Positions 10,484 through 19,899 of a stretch of 64,000 nt of DNA are shown here, piece by piece. Source of the stretch: Sugiyamaella lignohabitans (lineage: Eukaryota; Ascomycota; Dipodascomycetes; Dipodascales; Trichomonascaceae); assembly GCF_001640025.1 (NCBI RefSeq), contig NC_031674.1:3596001-3660000 (forward strand). The letters run 5' to 3'. Each line of letters begins with the position of its first letter. The first letter of the stretch is position 1. The notes below the pieces were generated by a model, which was given only the letters and a program-made list of their open reading frames with translations, did no database searches and was not told where the DNA came from. The translations under genes were made by a program, and so were the position numbers.

Positions 10484-10545
10484 CCGACTCGAGCGCAGCG
10501 AGAGGAGCAGCGGGGTCTGGGGCGGAGCCCCACCCGCCGGAGGCA
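10484..10545 (-). repeat. GC-rich hairpin element, copy 9
   Basis: Reverse copy, CCGACTCGAGCG through GGAGGCA, 48 bp after the RPB5 stop. It forms an inverted pair with copy 10, separated by 21 bp. Confidence 0.9.
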
Positions 10546-10566
10546 TGGACCCTCTCCCGGGCAGTC

Positions 10567-10629
10567 TGCCCCCGGCGGCTGGGGCTATGCCCCAGACCCC
10601 AGTGCTCCTCTCGCTGCGCTCGAGTCGGG
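10567..10629 (+). repeat. GC-rich hairpin element, copy 10
   Basis: Forward copy, TGCCCCCGGCGG through CTCGAGTCGGG, with core CTGGGGCTATGCCCCAG. Head-to-head with copy 9, so the RPB5 3' flank could fold into a long stem. Confidence 0.9.
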
Positions 10630-11708
10630 AATGGGGGTGTGAGAGAGAAATTCCATGGCGGGTCGTTCAACGGAGTTCATGCAGGTTTGCAGGCCGATCT
10701 CAGCAGATGGAGGAGTTTGTCACAAGCCAAGATGTTGGCTTTGCAGTATCTGCTATGGACCGACGGGTCTGGGTGACGCTAAAGGCTGTTTCGGACGATG
10801 GTTTCTGCACATGATTTTAAGTAACTGGGGTGGTGCTATCTAATGTGCCTTTTATCACTGCGCCTGTCTGATCCTTGCTGGAGAAAATATTATTTATTTG
10901 CATGTAATAATATATAGAGTATGGTGTGGTGACCAGGTGGGTTCTAGCCCGTGCATCACTCTTTAGCATGTAATAAATTATGACTACTGGGAATATTTGT
11001 AGCTCGCATCCGTCGGCAACTTCGACGGTTGCAGGTTACTCGGTCAGAATAGGTGGGCTGGTGAGCTCAAAGGCGCTCCTCAATCGCCCGTAGTAGGGGC
11101 CATCGGATCCTCTCGCCCCGATCGATCGCCTACTGCTACTATCAAACTTCTGGATTATTTTCACTCAAGTGTCCCACTTTTGCACCATTTATTTACGTGG
11201 ACTGGCTATTATTTTTTTTGCCTGGTTAAGGTGGCTGGTCGCATCAGTCATCTGCATCTTTATGCACGCTTATGCACGTCTCATGCCGACCTACAGGGAC
11301 ATGTATACAAAATGGCTATTTCCACGCCGCACTGTGGTCTGTACTTGGAAGTGATATTCGACTTAAGTCGACTATCGTCTGCATATGCGCCGCGGTTAGG
11401 GCCTGTTTCCCCTGAGATTTCAGCCTCCTCAATTTTGAAACCACTTTCTCGCTTGTTTCACGCTAGAATGTGGGTGGATAATTATATTTCTGAGCATTGG
11501 GTCGTATCTTCTAGCACCATTGGTGGCTGCTCATCATTCGGGCGCTAGTGGATCCCAGATATAAAAGGACCCCATGATCCGGAAATTAGCGCACTCAACT
11601 AATATCTCCTTCTTTTTTACAATCAACCTATAGTTCGACATAGTTGATTATTTAATCACATTGACAAACGTCTTTTACTTCACAGTCTTTTATTAAGCAT
11701 AATCTAGC
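10630..11708. other. Intergenic, promoter of the MARVEL-like gene
   Basis: No supported gene. A 122-codon frame at 11180-11548 is Cys/His-rich with no family resemblance and overlaps the downstream promoter. GC-rich patches near 11020-11130 could hold zinc-cluster factor sites but none is diagnostic. Confidence 0.5.
11560..11567 (+). promoter_or_regulatory. TATA box of the MARVEL-like gene
   Basis: TATAAAAG, 142 bp upstream of the ATG at 11709, a typical yeast TATA-to-start distance. A pyrimidine-rich stretch (TCTCCTTCTTTTTT) follows and is a likely initiation region. Confidence 0.5.
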
Positions 11709-12188
11709 ATGGCTAATTACACAGCGAGACTCAAGTCATTGGCAACGGCCAACTTGGCTGTTCTGTCACTCAGACTGGTCCAATTCTTCTTCGCCGGTAT
11801 GGTGGTTGGTATTATGGCTGATTATATCAAGCTTGAGCTTGGATCCGGTGAATCTGCGTCTTCGCCATACTGTTTCGTTTTAGTGGTTGGTGTCTTGACC
11901 ATGTTGACTCAGTTTGTTTACTGTATTAACTTTTACCACGCTTACGTCTTTTTGTGGGACGCCTGTGTTGCTACTGGCTGGATTATCTCATTGTTCTGGT
12001 TGCTCAACTTTGTCCAACCATTATCTTGTCCTTGGTCCTCTTTCAATCCTTTTAATAGTTACCAATGTGGTCAGACTAGAGCTGTCTTGGTTCTTCAAAT
12101 TGTTCTTGCCATTCTGTGGTACATTACTGCACTGATTGGTTTGGTCTCTCTTGTCAGAGCTAACAAGAGAGCTGCTGAAAAGGTTTGA
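11709..12188 (+). CDS. Four-TM MARVEL-like membrane protein (159 aa)
   Basis: Four predicted membrane segments, at roughly residues 15-40, 55-78, 85-108 and 125-150, with short termini and a basic C-terminal tail (RANKRAAEKV). The layout and the Arg-rich start of TM1 (LSLRLVQFFFAG) fit fungal MARVEL-domain proteins, which include Nce102 and related eisosome or plasma-membrane organisers. Two cysteine-containing loops (SSPYCF and PLSCPWSSFNPFNSYQCGQ) suggest an extracellular disulphide. A TATA promoter and C-ending codons imply strong expression. Family assignment rests on topology and a few motifs. Direct orthology to Nce102 is not evident, so no symbol is given. Confidence 0.75.
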   Translation: MANYTARLKSLATANLAVLSLRLVQFFFAGMVVGIMADYIKLELGSGESASSPYCFVLVVGVLTMLTQFVYCINFYHAYVFLWDACVATGWIISLFWLLNFVQPLSCPWSSFNPFNSYQCGQTRAVLVLQIVLAILWYITALIGLVSLVRANKRAAEKV

Positions 12189-12520
12189 TAGATGATGCAT
12201 AAAACGTTTAATAGCAGTGGGTCTGCTTTTTACGATTAATGAACTTAAAAAAAATAAGGCACAGTTCCGTGTTGAAAAAAAAAATTCACTTTCGGTTATA
12301 CAAAGGTTTTCTTCGGTTTCGGTTTCTTTTTCGGGTTTTGTTTTGGTGGAGCGCTTTCATTTCATGCTATTATCTTTCATATTTTGCATTTTCAACTTTG
12401 AATGATAATGGCCTTATTTAATACAACGTCTTGTGTTGCTTACTTAATTTATATTTTGCGTAAATAGATTAGAACGCTTATATGAGTTCTTCACTCAATT
12501 CAATCCATGTTATTTTTATT
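12189..12520. other. Convergent 3' intergenic region
   Basis: AT-rich sequence between the 3' ends of the MARVEL-like gene and RIB7. It contains poly-A and poly-T runs suited to polyadenylation. No gene seen. Confidence 0.5.
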
Positions 12521-13288
12521 CTATTTCTTTAATTGTCCTGCCAGGACCGAATCTTGTATACCACGCCACCAGCTCACATTTTGCAAAGCTACTGTCGAGT
12601 TTGGGCTTACCTGTACACCTTGGTTCCCCAAAAATACTGGACCGATAGTTATGATGACGCTGTCTACAAGATCTGGCTGCTCTAGTAACGAGTTGATGAC
12701 TGTTGCACCACCTTCTACCATGATTGAGCCCAACCCCAAGCTATATAGCGTAGTAAATACCTGACTCCATTGAAACTGTTTGTTGTCTGACAGTTCGTTA
12801 TCTATTTCTATGATTTTACCTCCAATACTTTCTACCATTCGAACCTTTTCACGATTTTGATCCCGTATACCTTTATTGACTATGATCCACGGCGCCAGGC
12901 CTGTTCCATCAGTTGCTGTCTTGATAACTCGTGATTCTTTAGTCAGGTTCCATCGAAACCTAGGATCCAGTACAATTGGTCGAGGAGTACTCAAAACACC
13001 ATCACCTTCAGGTTTATATCTACAGTTGAGCCCTGGATCGTCTGCCACTACAGTGCCAGCACCCACGAGAATTCCATCATGCTTCGACCTTAGATAATGC
13101 GTCATTGTCTTAGTTTCAAGATGTGAGATTACCGTTTGCTTTCCTTTCCCAGCCGAAATCATGGAATCCAAAGATTGAGCATAAGTCAACGTCACAAACG
13201 GTAACCCCTTCGACTTGTTCAATGGTCTGGGCAAATGAGGCTCTAAAAATGGTACCAGATCATCTCTAAGAGGGACCAGCGTAGACAT
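12521..13288 (-). CDS. RIB7: Diaminohydroxyphosphoribosylaminopyrimidine-type reductase RIB7
   Basis: Reduces 2,5-diamino-6-ribosylamino-4(3H)-pyrimidinone 5'-phosphate to the ribitylamino form using NADPH, the second step of fungal riboflavin synthesis. The start is the ATG at 13288 (MSTLVPL, 255 aa). The open frame continues upstream only from a GTG, and S. cerevisiae Rib7 also starts MS(L)TPL. Key blocks are PFVTLTYAQSLDSMIS, ISHLETKTMTHYLRSKHDG, GILVGAGTVVADDPGLNCR, SIMVEGGATVINSLL and the C-terminal SWWRGI. Length is close to the yeast enzyme (244 aa). It is divergent from PRE7 across a 406-bp shared promoter region. Confidence 0.95.
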   Translation of the reverse strand: MSTLVPLRDDLVPFLEPHLPRPLNKSKGLPFVTLTYAQSLDSMISAGKGKQTVISHLETKTMTHYLRSKHDGILVGAGTVVADDPGLNCRYKPEGDGVLSTPRPIVLDPRFRWNLTKESRVIKTATDGTGLAPWIIVNKGIRDQNREKVRMVESIGGKIIEIDNELSDNKQFQWSQVFTTLYSLGLGSIMVEGGATVINSLLEQPDLVDSVIITIGPVFLGNQGVQVSPNSTVALQNVSWWRGIQDSVLAGQLKK

Positions 13289-13694
13289 CTTGTTATAGTC
13301 TACGGTTTCCTGCTCACTCGGCACTGCGCCTTTCTGCTTGCAACGGCCTTTGATTATACAAATGTTTAAATTATTTCGTGGTTATTATTCATATTGAAAT
13401 GATACTCAAATCCAGTGGGACCATTATCCCCAGTCGAGGCATCTTATCTAGTGTAGCCGCCCACGCGCATAATATAACAATGATACGCGGCTGGTTCTTC
13501 TTACCAAGCGCTCGACTGGATAATACTGTACAGTACATAGTAGTCTCCATACTAATCGCCACAGACCTCAGAACGACGAAAGAAGCTCAATCAACAGCAA
13601 TAGAGCAACAGACCATTTGGATTTGTCACAACTCCTACATACGATATTCTTGAAGGTACAATTAATACGATTGACGTAACAAAAAAAGTCAACA
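13289..13694. other. Divergent promoter region RIB7 / PRE7
   Basis: About 400 bp between two divergent starts. I do not see a clear PACE proteasome element (GGTGGCAAA). A run of AAAAAAAGTCAAC directly precedes the PRE7 ATG. Confidence 0.5.
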
Positions 13695-14405
13695 ATGGAG
13701 ATCTTAGAAGCACAATCTACTGCTTCATCACAGCCTATCGAGCATCGTTTCAATCCCTACTCGGACAATGGTGGCACAATTTTAGGAATTGCTGGTGAAG
13801 ATTATGCTTTAATAGCTGGAGATACTCGTCATACCACTGGATACAGCATCAATTCCAGATATGAACCCAAAGTGTTTGATGTGGGCGACAACCTGGTTGT
13901 ATCAGCTAATGGATTTGCTGCTGATGGTAATGCCCTTGTCGATGCCATTAAGAATAGAGTCGAATGGTATCATCATGCTCATAATAAGCCATTAAAAGTA
14001 CAATCACTAGCACGACAGATTCAGCACCTGCTTTATAGAAAGAGATTCTTCCCGTACTATGTGCACACAATTTTGGCCGGTCTCGACGACGAAGGAAAGG
14101 GTGCTATATATTCGTATGATCCCGTTGGTTCCTACGAGAGAGAGCAATGCCGAGCAGGAGGTGCTGCTGCCAGTCTTATCATGCCTTTCCTGGATAACCA
14201 AGTATACTTCAAGAACCAATTCGACCCTGCCACCCAGCAATACAGAGTGCGATCATACCTCCCCATTGACGACGCCATCAAAATCGTCCGTGACGCATTC
14301 AGCTCGGCCACCGAGCGCCATATCCACGTCGGTGACGGTCTCGAGGTGCTCATTGTTACCAAAGCCGGTATCGAGAAGCGCTACTTCCCTCTCAAGCGCG
14401 ATTAG
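13695..14405 (+). CDS. PRE7: 20S proteasome subunit beta-6
   Basis: Non-catalytic beta-6 subunit of the 20S proteasome core. The 236-aa protein aligns end to end with yeast Pre7 (241 aa): IEHRFNPYSDNGGTILGIAG, SINSRYEPKVFD, SANGFAADG, RKRFFPYYVHTI.AGLDD, DPVGSYEREQCRAGGAAASL, then ATERHIHVGDGLEVLIVTK and the terminal LKRD. The residue after the short propeptide is not the catalytic Thr-Thr pair, as expected for beta-6. No intron. A GC-rich element begins 43 bp after the stop, immediately preceded by GTGAGT. Confidence 0.97.
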   Translation: MEILEAQSTASSQPIEHRFNPYSDNGGTILGIAGEDYALIAGDTRHTTGYSINSRYEPKVFDVGDNLVVSANGFAADGNALVDAIKNRVEWYHHAHNKPLKVQSLARQIQHLLYRKRFFPYYVHTILAGLDDEGKGAIYSYDPVGSYEREQCRAGGAAASLIMPFLDNQVYFKNQFDPATQQYRVRSYLPIDDAIKIVRDAFSSATERHIHVGDGLEVLIVTKAGIEKRYFPLKRD

Positions 14406-14447
14406 TTTATAGTAATGCACTCCTGTTATTTTCTACGGGTGAGTGTG

Positions 14448-14510
14448 TGCCTCCGGCGGCTGGGGCTCCGCCCCAGACCCCGCAGCTCCTCTCGCTTCGC
14501 TCGAGTCGGG
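14448..14510 (+). repeat. GC-rich hairpin element, copy 11
   Basis: Best consensus-like forward copy, TGCCTCCGGCGG to CTCGAGTCGGG, 63 bp, with core CTGGGGCTCCGCCCCAG. It lies between the convergent PRE7 and ERD2 genes and pairs with inverted copy 12. Confidence 0.92.
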
Positions 14511-14602
14511 CGTCCCCGTGGGCCCACGCTTGGTGATCTCGAAATCCCACTGGGAGATATACGAATCAATTGTATAAATTATAGCCCTGATGGGACCCCA
14601 CG

Positions 14603-14665
14603 CCCGACTCGAGCGAAGCGAGAGGAGCTGCGGGGTCTGGGGCGGAGCCCCAGCCGCCGGAGGCA
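14603..14665 (-). repeat. GC-rich hairpin element, copy 12
   Basis: Nearly exact reverse complement of copy 11, 92 bp away. As copy 11 sits in the PRE7 3' flank and copy 12 in the ERD2 3' flank, either convergent transcript that reads through would form a perfect 63-bp stem. Confidence 0.92.
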
Positions 14666-14717
14666 CAATCCAGAAGAGAAGCTATGTGAGGTGTCTATTA
14701 TTTTATGGATGGTGAGA

Positions 14718-15362
14718 TCACTGGGGCAGCTCGAACTTCTCGCCCTTCATGACCTTGCTGTAGTAGATGTAGAAGAAGTCCGAGTACAGAACGGTCTGGA
14801 TGAGACCTGCTACTAGAGAGATGAGGTCGAAGTCCGTGTTGGTGGCCCACCGATAGATCCAGCTGAGAATGTAGAATCCTCTATAAATACCTAGAGCGAA
14901 GATGTAATGCACGGTCAGCGACTCGGCCTCTCCAGTTCTCTGGACCATGAACAGTTGAGGCAGAATGGCCACCGACTCGAGCCAGATACTGAATGCCCAC
15001 AAGATCTCCTTGACAGAAAACTGCAGGTTGAAAATAAGTCCCATGATTCCAGCTGCATATAATAAATATTCCATCTTGAAAGTGTCAATGTTGGGGTTTA
15101 GCGTTGGCTTGTGCTTGACCTTCATCAGGTATAACGTGTAGATCGAGGTGCCAATGTACACAACTTTCAACAGTAAATTATAAAAACTGCTCCATGGACG
15201 GTACAAAATATCCAAGTACCGCGTTAAATACACAATTGTATATAGCAATTGAGTCTTGAATGAGATACCTGCTACCGATTTCGACGTGCGGATCTTGGTC
15301 AGTAACAAGTAGATGCTCACGCAGTGGGCGAAATCAGCGCCTAAACGGAAAATGTCATACAT
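14718..15362 (-). CDS. ERD2: HDEL/KDEL receptor
   Basis: Golgi receptor that retrieves HDEL/KDEL-tagged ER luminal proteins through COPI vesicles. 214 aa, seven membrane segments. The start is the ATG at 15362 (MYDIFRLGADFAHC); the frame extends two codons upstream only from TTG. Diagnostic blocks are GISFKTQLLYTIVYLTRYLDIL near residue 32, LWAFSIWLESVAILPQLFM, LTVHYIFALGIYRGFYILSWI and the C-terminal LYSDFFYIYYSKVMKGEKFELP. Convergent with PRE7, with GC-rich elements between. Confidence 0.97.
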   Translation of the reverse strand: MYDIFRLGADFAHCVSIYLLLTKIRTSKSVAGISFKTQLLYTIVYLTRYLDILYRPWSSFYNLLLKVVYIGTSIYTLYLMKVKHKPTLNPNIDTFKMEYLLYAAGIMGLIFNLQFSVKEILWAFSIWLESVAILPQLFMVQRTGEAESLTVHYIFALGIYRGFYILSWIYRWATNTDFDLISLVAGLIQTVLYSDFFYIYYSKVMKGEKFELPQ

Positions 15363-16245
15363 TGTCAAGTCGGTCGGTTTACTTCGTTTTCAGGTCGTTT
15401 TCAGATTGTTTTCAGATTGTTTTTAAAATGAACTACGCGACTGTTGTTTGTTGTTGTGTTAATAGAATACGGTGACTTTTGTTGCAACCAAGCGGGTACT
15501 TCTATTAGACAGTTCAATATCAATATCTTTTGAAGTCGTGAACGCGTCTGGTTGTATAAATTATGAATATTAAAGCGGCGATTCTAGAAAGGTCACAATA
15601 CTGATGATTAATGACCGAGCTAGATCGTGTGCTAGAGTATCAATAACCTGTTAACTGGTAAAAATTAATAAATAAGCGTCGACAAGTGCAAATCACTCTT
15701 AGGCCGCTTCCTGTTTATATACAATTATATACATACTACTATCTACGATTTACTATAGCCTCTTATGTGCTGGCATCTTACAGCCGTGCAGCACGCAACA
15801 GGGTTCAACTCGGGGTGACACGATCAGTCCACCTGCAGCGAAGTTCCTCACAGTAGCTCTCCGTTCTAGATCAAAGATTGCAAGCGAGGAAATGATAATC
15901 TGAAAATGACAGATTATTATCCGTTGGGTTTAAAATGACAAACAGTCGATCGTCACGTTCCATTTCCATTTCCACCTCCAGTTCCATCCACTTTTTTCAA
16001 TCGAACGCTTTAAATGCTTCAAATGCCTGTCTCCACCTGTCACTGTATAATCCCAATGGAGTTACCAATTGATATAGCTATGCGGAATACCAGTGTAATA
16101 AATAGAATTTGCGGTTGTTCAAATGTATACTTTGAAAAATATTGGCTCATTGCATAAGCATACGTAAAAGCACAAGAGCCAAGATGTAAATGTAATGCAG
16201 CCTGGACCCTGCATGAAGATCATGCCAGGTACAACCTTATTCTGT
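15363..16245. other. Intergenic, no gene seen
   Basis: About 880 bp between the ERD2 start and the MFAP1 stop. There are no long frames with family features, no tRNA and no GC-rich element. A possible C/D-like ATGATAA...CTGA arrangement near 15893-15905 is too weak to call. Confidence 0.5.
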
Positions 16246-17460
16246 CTATCGTCTGCTACGCTTTGTATCTGGCTCTCTGGTGGTATCTTCTTCAGCCAGC
16301 GTGCGATATTTGCTTCTACCTTTGAGTCCCAGACCACTTCGTACTTGAAGAGCTTTAGGGAGAACAGATTTATCTTTGTAGTCATCCTCAACAGCCTCAG
16401 AAAAATCCCGTTTGAGAATCTCGTCCTCCTGGTAGAAAGCTCCGCGGTGGTAATATTTTTGCATGTATCCTGCTTTATGGCGTTCCGATTTAGCTTTGCG
16501 TTCTTGTTCGATTTTTTCCTGATCTTGTCGAGTAAGCTCACGCTCATTCATTTGTCGTCGATTCTCAATCTCTTCCTTTTCAGCTTCTTCCTGCTCTAAT
16601 TCTTGGCGGGCACGCCGTAATCTCGCCAGTTCGCGTTCTTTCCATGCTTCTCTTTCTGCTACTGGATCTAGATCATCTGTATCATCTACCTCGTCTAATC
16701 CTTGATTATCCGACGCAAACTTAGCAGCCTCTTCAGCACGCTCCTGACGAATAGTTGATTCTATCATCTTAAGTGTTTCTTCTTTTCGATTGATTTTTAA
16801 TCCTGTATCTTGCGGTGGGGCAGCTGTTTCGTGCTGTTTAGAGGGTCCGGTTGCAGTATTGGATTCAGTAAGTTTCGACACAGCAGCCTGATTTCTCTTG
16901 TTCTTGCGAATAAATACAGGTCGTGCCAGAGTTACTTGGTCTTCCGAGTCAGACTCATCAGATTCGTCTTCCGTACCACTGGAATCACTTGACCCTTCGC
17001 TATCCTCTTCCTCGTCCTGTTCATCAGGTTTCTCCTCTTTTTTCACTTTTATAGATTCATCAGTCGTAAATTGTGCTCTATCTGGGTCCTGTTTGATATG
17101 GTCTGTCAAATTATTCGGTTCTTGTTTGATGTTGACTGTTTCTTCAGGTTCTTCTTCCTCGACGTCCTCTTCTTCCGTCACGTACTCGCCCTCGGTACTT
17201 TCATCTTCTACAATTGACTCTTGGATCTCTGATTCTTTCTTGACTTCTACAGTATCAGAAAGTTGTTCAATATTATCCCTATTTTGAAAATTAGCAGCTT
17301 CTTGCTCTCGTTCAATTTCCTGTTCATCATCCTCATCGACATCTTCTTGGACATCCTCCTCGTCCTCGTCTTCAAACTCTTCTCCTGAAATTGGTCTACC
17401 AGGGAAGTACCGCCTTGGTTTCGCCGGTCTGTATGGCTTTGATTGATATTTACCACTCAT
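16246..17460 (-). CDS. MFAP1: MFAP1-family spliceosomal protein
   Basis: 404-aa homologue of microfibrillar-associated protein 1, which in animals and fission yeast is a spliceosomal B-complex-specific factor that works with Prp38. The N-terminal 190 residues are very acidic (long Glu/Asp runs) with a basic start (SGKYQSKPYRPAKPRRYFPGRP). A coiled-coil Arg/Glu-rich part follows (about 260-330). The C-terminus carries the family signature YMQKYYHRGAFYQEDE, KRDFSEAVEDDYKDKSVLPKALQVR and GRSKYRTLAEEDTT. S. cerevisiae lacks a clear counterpart, so presence here points to a less reduced splicing machinery. No intron. Confidence 0.93.
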   Translation of the reverse strand: MSGKYQSKPYRPAKPRRYFPGRPISGEEFEDEDEEDVQEDVDEDDEQEIEREQEAANFQNRDNIEQLSDTVEVKKESEIQESIVEDESTEGEYVTEEEDVEEEEPEETVNIKQEPNNLTDHIKQDPDRAQFTTDESIKVKKEEKPDEQDEEEDSEGSSDSSGTEDESDESDSEDQVTLARPVFIRKNKRNQAAVSKLTESNTATGPSKQHETAAPPQDTGLKINRKEETLKMIESTIRQERAEEAAKFASDNQGLDEVDDTDDLDPVAEREAWKERELARLRRARQELEQEEAEKEEIENRRQMNERELTRQDQEKIEQERKAKSERHKAGYMQKYYHRGAFYQEDEILKRDFSEAVEDDYKDKSVLPKALQVRSGLGLKGRSKYRTLAEEDTTREPDTKRSRR

Positions 17461-17637
17461 TTATCATTTATACGGGTTCTAGTCACTATCGAGTTTTATC
17501 AACATTGTTTACCCTCTTCATAGACGGATACTTGCAATATGTGGTTTGACCTAACCCTGATTCAATATATGTCAATTCATGTTCCAGTTAGACAGCTGAA
17601 CTCTGAACTGCAAGCTTCAAACCGAATCAATTGAAAT

Positions 17638-18172
17638 ATGTCTGAAAAGTCGACTTCTGCCAAGCCACCACCAAAAGTCAATGCTGGTAAGTTGTAATGC
17701 CTCTGAAATCCTGTACTTTTTTTTTTATAGTATTTGTTTTTTTGTCAGTTTAAATCATTTAGTACTGACAGTCGTTGGTTCATCTACTATCGATGCTGAA
17801 TACTGGATAGTTGCGGTCTATCAATTAATTTAATCAGTTTACTAACCTAGTCAAGAGTTACAGGCTCAGTATAACACATTCAAAAGCACAATCCAGCAGC
17901 TCTCCCAAAAGATTACCGAGTTAGAAAGCGAGGCTGATGAACATAAACTGGTTCTTGAGACGCTACGGCCGCTCGACAAATCACGCAAATGCTTTCGCAT
18001 GGTAGGCGGTGTGTTGGTGGAGAAAACTGTAGGTGAGGTTGTGCCACTGCTAGAGACTAATGAAGAGGGTCTTAAAAAGGTGCTCACAACTCTTGTGGAA
18101 GATTACAAAAAGACCGAAAGTGAGATGCAAGCTTGGCAAAAGAAAAACAAGGTTCAAATTGTTCAAGCTTAG
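17638..18172 (+). CDS. GIM4: Prefoldin subunit 2 (two exons)
   Basis: Beta-type prefoldin subunit, part of the hexameric chaperone that hands unfolded actin and tubulin to the CCT chaperonin. Exon 1 (17638-17686) encodes MSEKSTSAKPPPKVNA plus one base. The 169-nt intron has donor GTAAGT, branch TACTAAC at 17840-17846 and acceptor AAG. Exon 2 (17856-18172) completes 121 aa. Splicing restores NAELQAQYNTFKSTIQQL. Family features are two coiled-coil helices around RKCFRMVGGVLVEKTVGEV and a C-terminal KKNKVQIVQ tail. Length matches Gim4 (111 aa) plus a short N-terminal extension. The other possible AG acceptors nearby break the frame. Confidence 0.93.
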
Positions 18173-18269
18173 TAAATTATAGCATAGTCGGTTGAACCGT
18201 AGCTTGCATGTTATGTACTCTAATTTGATTGGTATACATTGATATATGATAATGAAAGATTCTTTTTGT

Positions 18270-19637
18270 TTACTGGGTCTTCTTGTCGCTCTTCTTTGGA
18301 CTGTATCCTGTATATAGATAGAAAGCCACAAACACCAACCATCCAATGACTACAGAACCAGCCGATGTCAGATAAACCCAGGAATTTGTAATTTCCCAAC
18401 TTCTGGGCCATTCGTCGTTCGCAATGTGTCGCACAGTTACAACACGAGCATCTTCAACAAATGTATATCCTGGGCGTTGATATTCCGTCTTGAAAGTGAA
18501 CATACCATACTGATCAGGAGCCTTGAATTGAGTCGAGTAAATAGCAATTGACCCATCTTCAGCAGCAGCTTCAGCAGTTGCATTACGGCTGAGAGTTAAT
18601 CTGTAGTAGGGGTCGAGCATGATAAATTCAAGCTGAACATCAGAAGCATCAAATGGAACCCACTCATTACCGTTCCATTCAGAAAGTGAGATAAGATAAA
18701 GAACATCGGTTGAAACCTTGTAAATATGAGGATTCTCCACTTCAGGAAACGTCAAATCATAGTGAGATGCACCTACACTTTTAAGAACAGATTTTTCTTG
18801 AAAGGTCCATTTGGTGATATTGTCAATAGCCGATGCAGAAGCAGCAGCTCCGTTTTTGAACAAACTAGCACTGCCGACCCATGAGAATCGGGTGTTTTTT
18901 CGGCTTTGAAGGCCAGCAGCCAGATAAGCTTGAGAACCCGAAACCCACAGCTTATCTGCCACATCATTATCTTCTTGCTCACGAGCATCAAAAACATAAC
19001 TAGTGGAAGGAGCAGAAATAAATGGAATTACAAGCTCGTTGTTTCCTAGGTAGGCAGCATTGCCAGCCTCATAGTCAAACTCTCCAGACTTGGTGGACCC
19101 ACCATCTTCGTCATGGGAGATGATATCTGAAATAACACTGTCGGGGGCATTGATATTGGCCGATGTCAATTTCAACACATTGTGCTCGTCTGAACTATCA
19201 GCAGAGTTGAAGTGGTCAACAATTTGATATCCTCTAGGACTAATGTGGATATCCAACTCAGCAGCAAACTCTCGTAAGCTTTCAGGACTAGACTTAGCAG
19301 ATGTGACTGCAAGAATATTACCACCTAGGTTGAAATATTCCAACAGAGCTTTAGCACTCAATTTAGGACCTAGAGACTTGGCTTTGGTAGGCAGAACAAT
19401 CAGATTATCATATGTCAATTCACCATAATTGACCAATTCTAGACCAGACTCGTCATGCGTATCTTTGATCGTGAGTTGGAATTCACGTTGTTCTAGACTC
19501 TCCAGATACTGTGAATATTCATTGGGGTCATCTACAACTACTAAAGTTCTGCCAGCACCGTTCAATGGCTTAGCAAATCCGGCACCCAAACTCAATGCGG
19601 CAATTCCGGCTGTTAGTAGCCATTGACAAAAATACAT
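18270..19637 (-). CDS. WBP1: Oligosaccharyltransferase subunit WBP1/OST48
   Basis: Type I ER membrane subunit of oligosaccharyltransferase, which N-glycosylates nascent proteins. I choose the ATG at 19637, giving 455 aa with signal peptide MYFCQWLLTAGIAALSLGAGFA. The frame extends 29 codons further upstream, but that stretch would bury the signal. The lumenal domain has the OST48 pattern (TLVVVDDPNEYSQYLESL, YDNLIVLPTKAKSLG, LLEYFNLGGNILAVTS). One membrane segment lies near residues 423-445, followed by a cytosolic tail ending KKTQ, a dilysine ER-retrieval signal like the yeast protein's. OST4, another subunit of the same complex, lies about 20 kb away. Confidence 0.95.
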   Translation of the reverse strand: MYFCQWLLTAGIAALSLGAGFAKPLNGAGRTLVVVDDPNEYSQYLESLEQREFQLTIKDTHDESGLELVNYGELTYDNLIVLPTKAKSLGPKLSAKALLEYFNLGGNILAVTSAKSSPESLREFAAELDIHISPRGYQIVDHFNSADSSDEHNVLKLTSANINAPDSVISDIISHDEDGGSTKSGEFDYEAGNAAYLGNNELVIPFISAPSTSYVFDAREQEDNDVADKLWVSGSQAYLAAGLQSRKNTRFSWVGSASLFKNGAAASASAIDNITKWTFQEKSVLKSVGASHYDLTFPEVENPHIYKVSTDVLYLISLSEWNGNEWVPFDASDVQLEFIMLDPYYRLTLSRNATAEAAAEDGSIAIYSTQFKAPDQYGMFTFKTEYQRPGYTFVEDARVVTVRHIANDEWPRSWEITNSWVYLTSAGSVVIGWLVFVAFYLYTGYSPKKSDKKTQ

Positions 19638-19899
19638 GTTTGAGGAAAATGGCAATTGCAAGATTCCCTTTTGAAATTTGTCGATTTTGGAGTTGACAGA
19701 TCTCTCTCTTGGTGCCGAGATCACACCTTATTTACTTCGACAGCTACCACTGAGGTCTTCGTACACGTATATCTACGTGTGGTAATACCCCAACCCACAA
19801 AACCGATGCACGGCTAAAAGGGGAGATGAACCGTTATCACTGAATATCAGTAATAGTTATCTAATCACGGCTTTTGCTGAACTTATACAAACCCAAAAG

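Noticed and set aside
11180..11548. 122-codon frame in the promoter of the MARVEL-like gene
   Set aside because: No family features; ends just before the TATA box of the downstream gene.
642..14665. CRISPR-like array
   Set aside because: The repeated GC-rich units are irregularly spaced over kilobases, in both orientations, in a eukaryotic genome; they are dispersed elements and not an array.
15893..15905. C/D-box snoRNA-like ATGATAA...CTGA
   Set aside because: Boxes do not match consensus spacing and no terminal stem flanks them.
16119..16547. 142-codon minus-strand frame overlapping the MFAP1 C-terminus
   Set aside because: Another frame over clearly coding MFAP1 sequence; the MFAP1 signature continues to its own stop at 16246.
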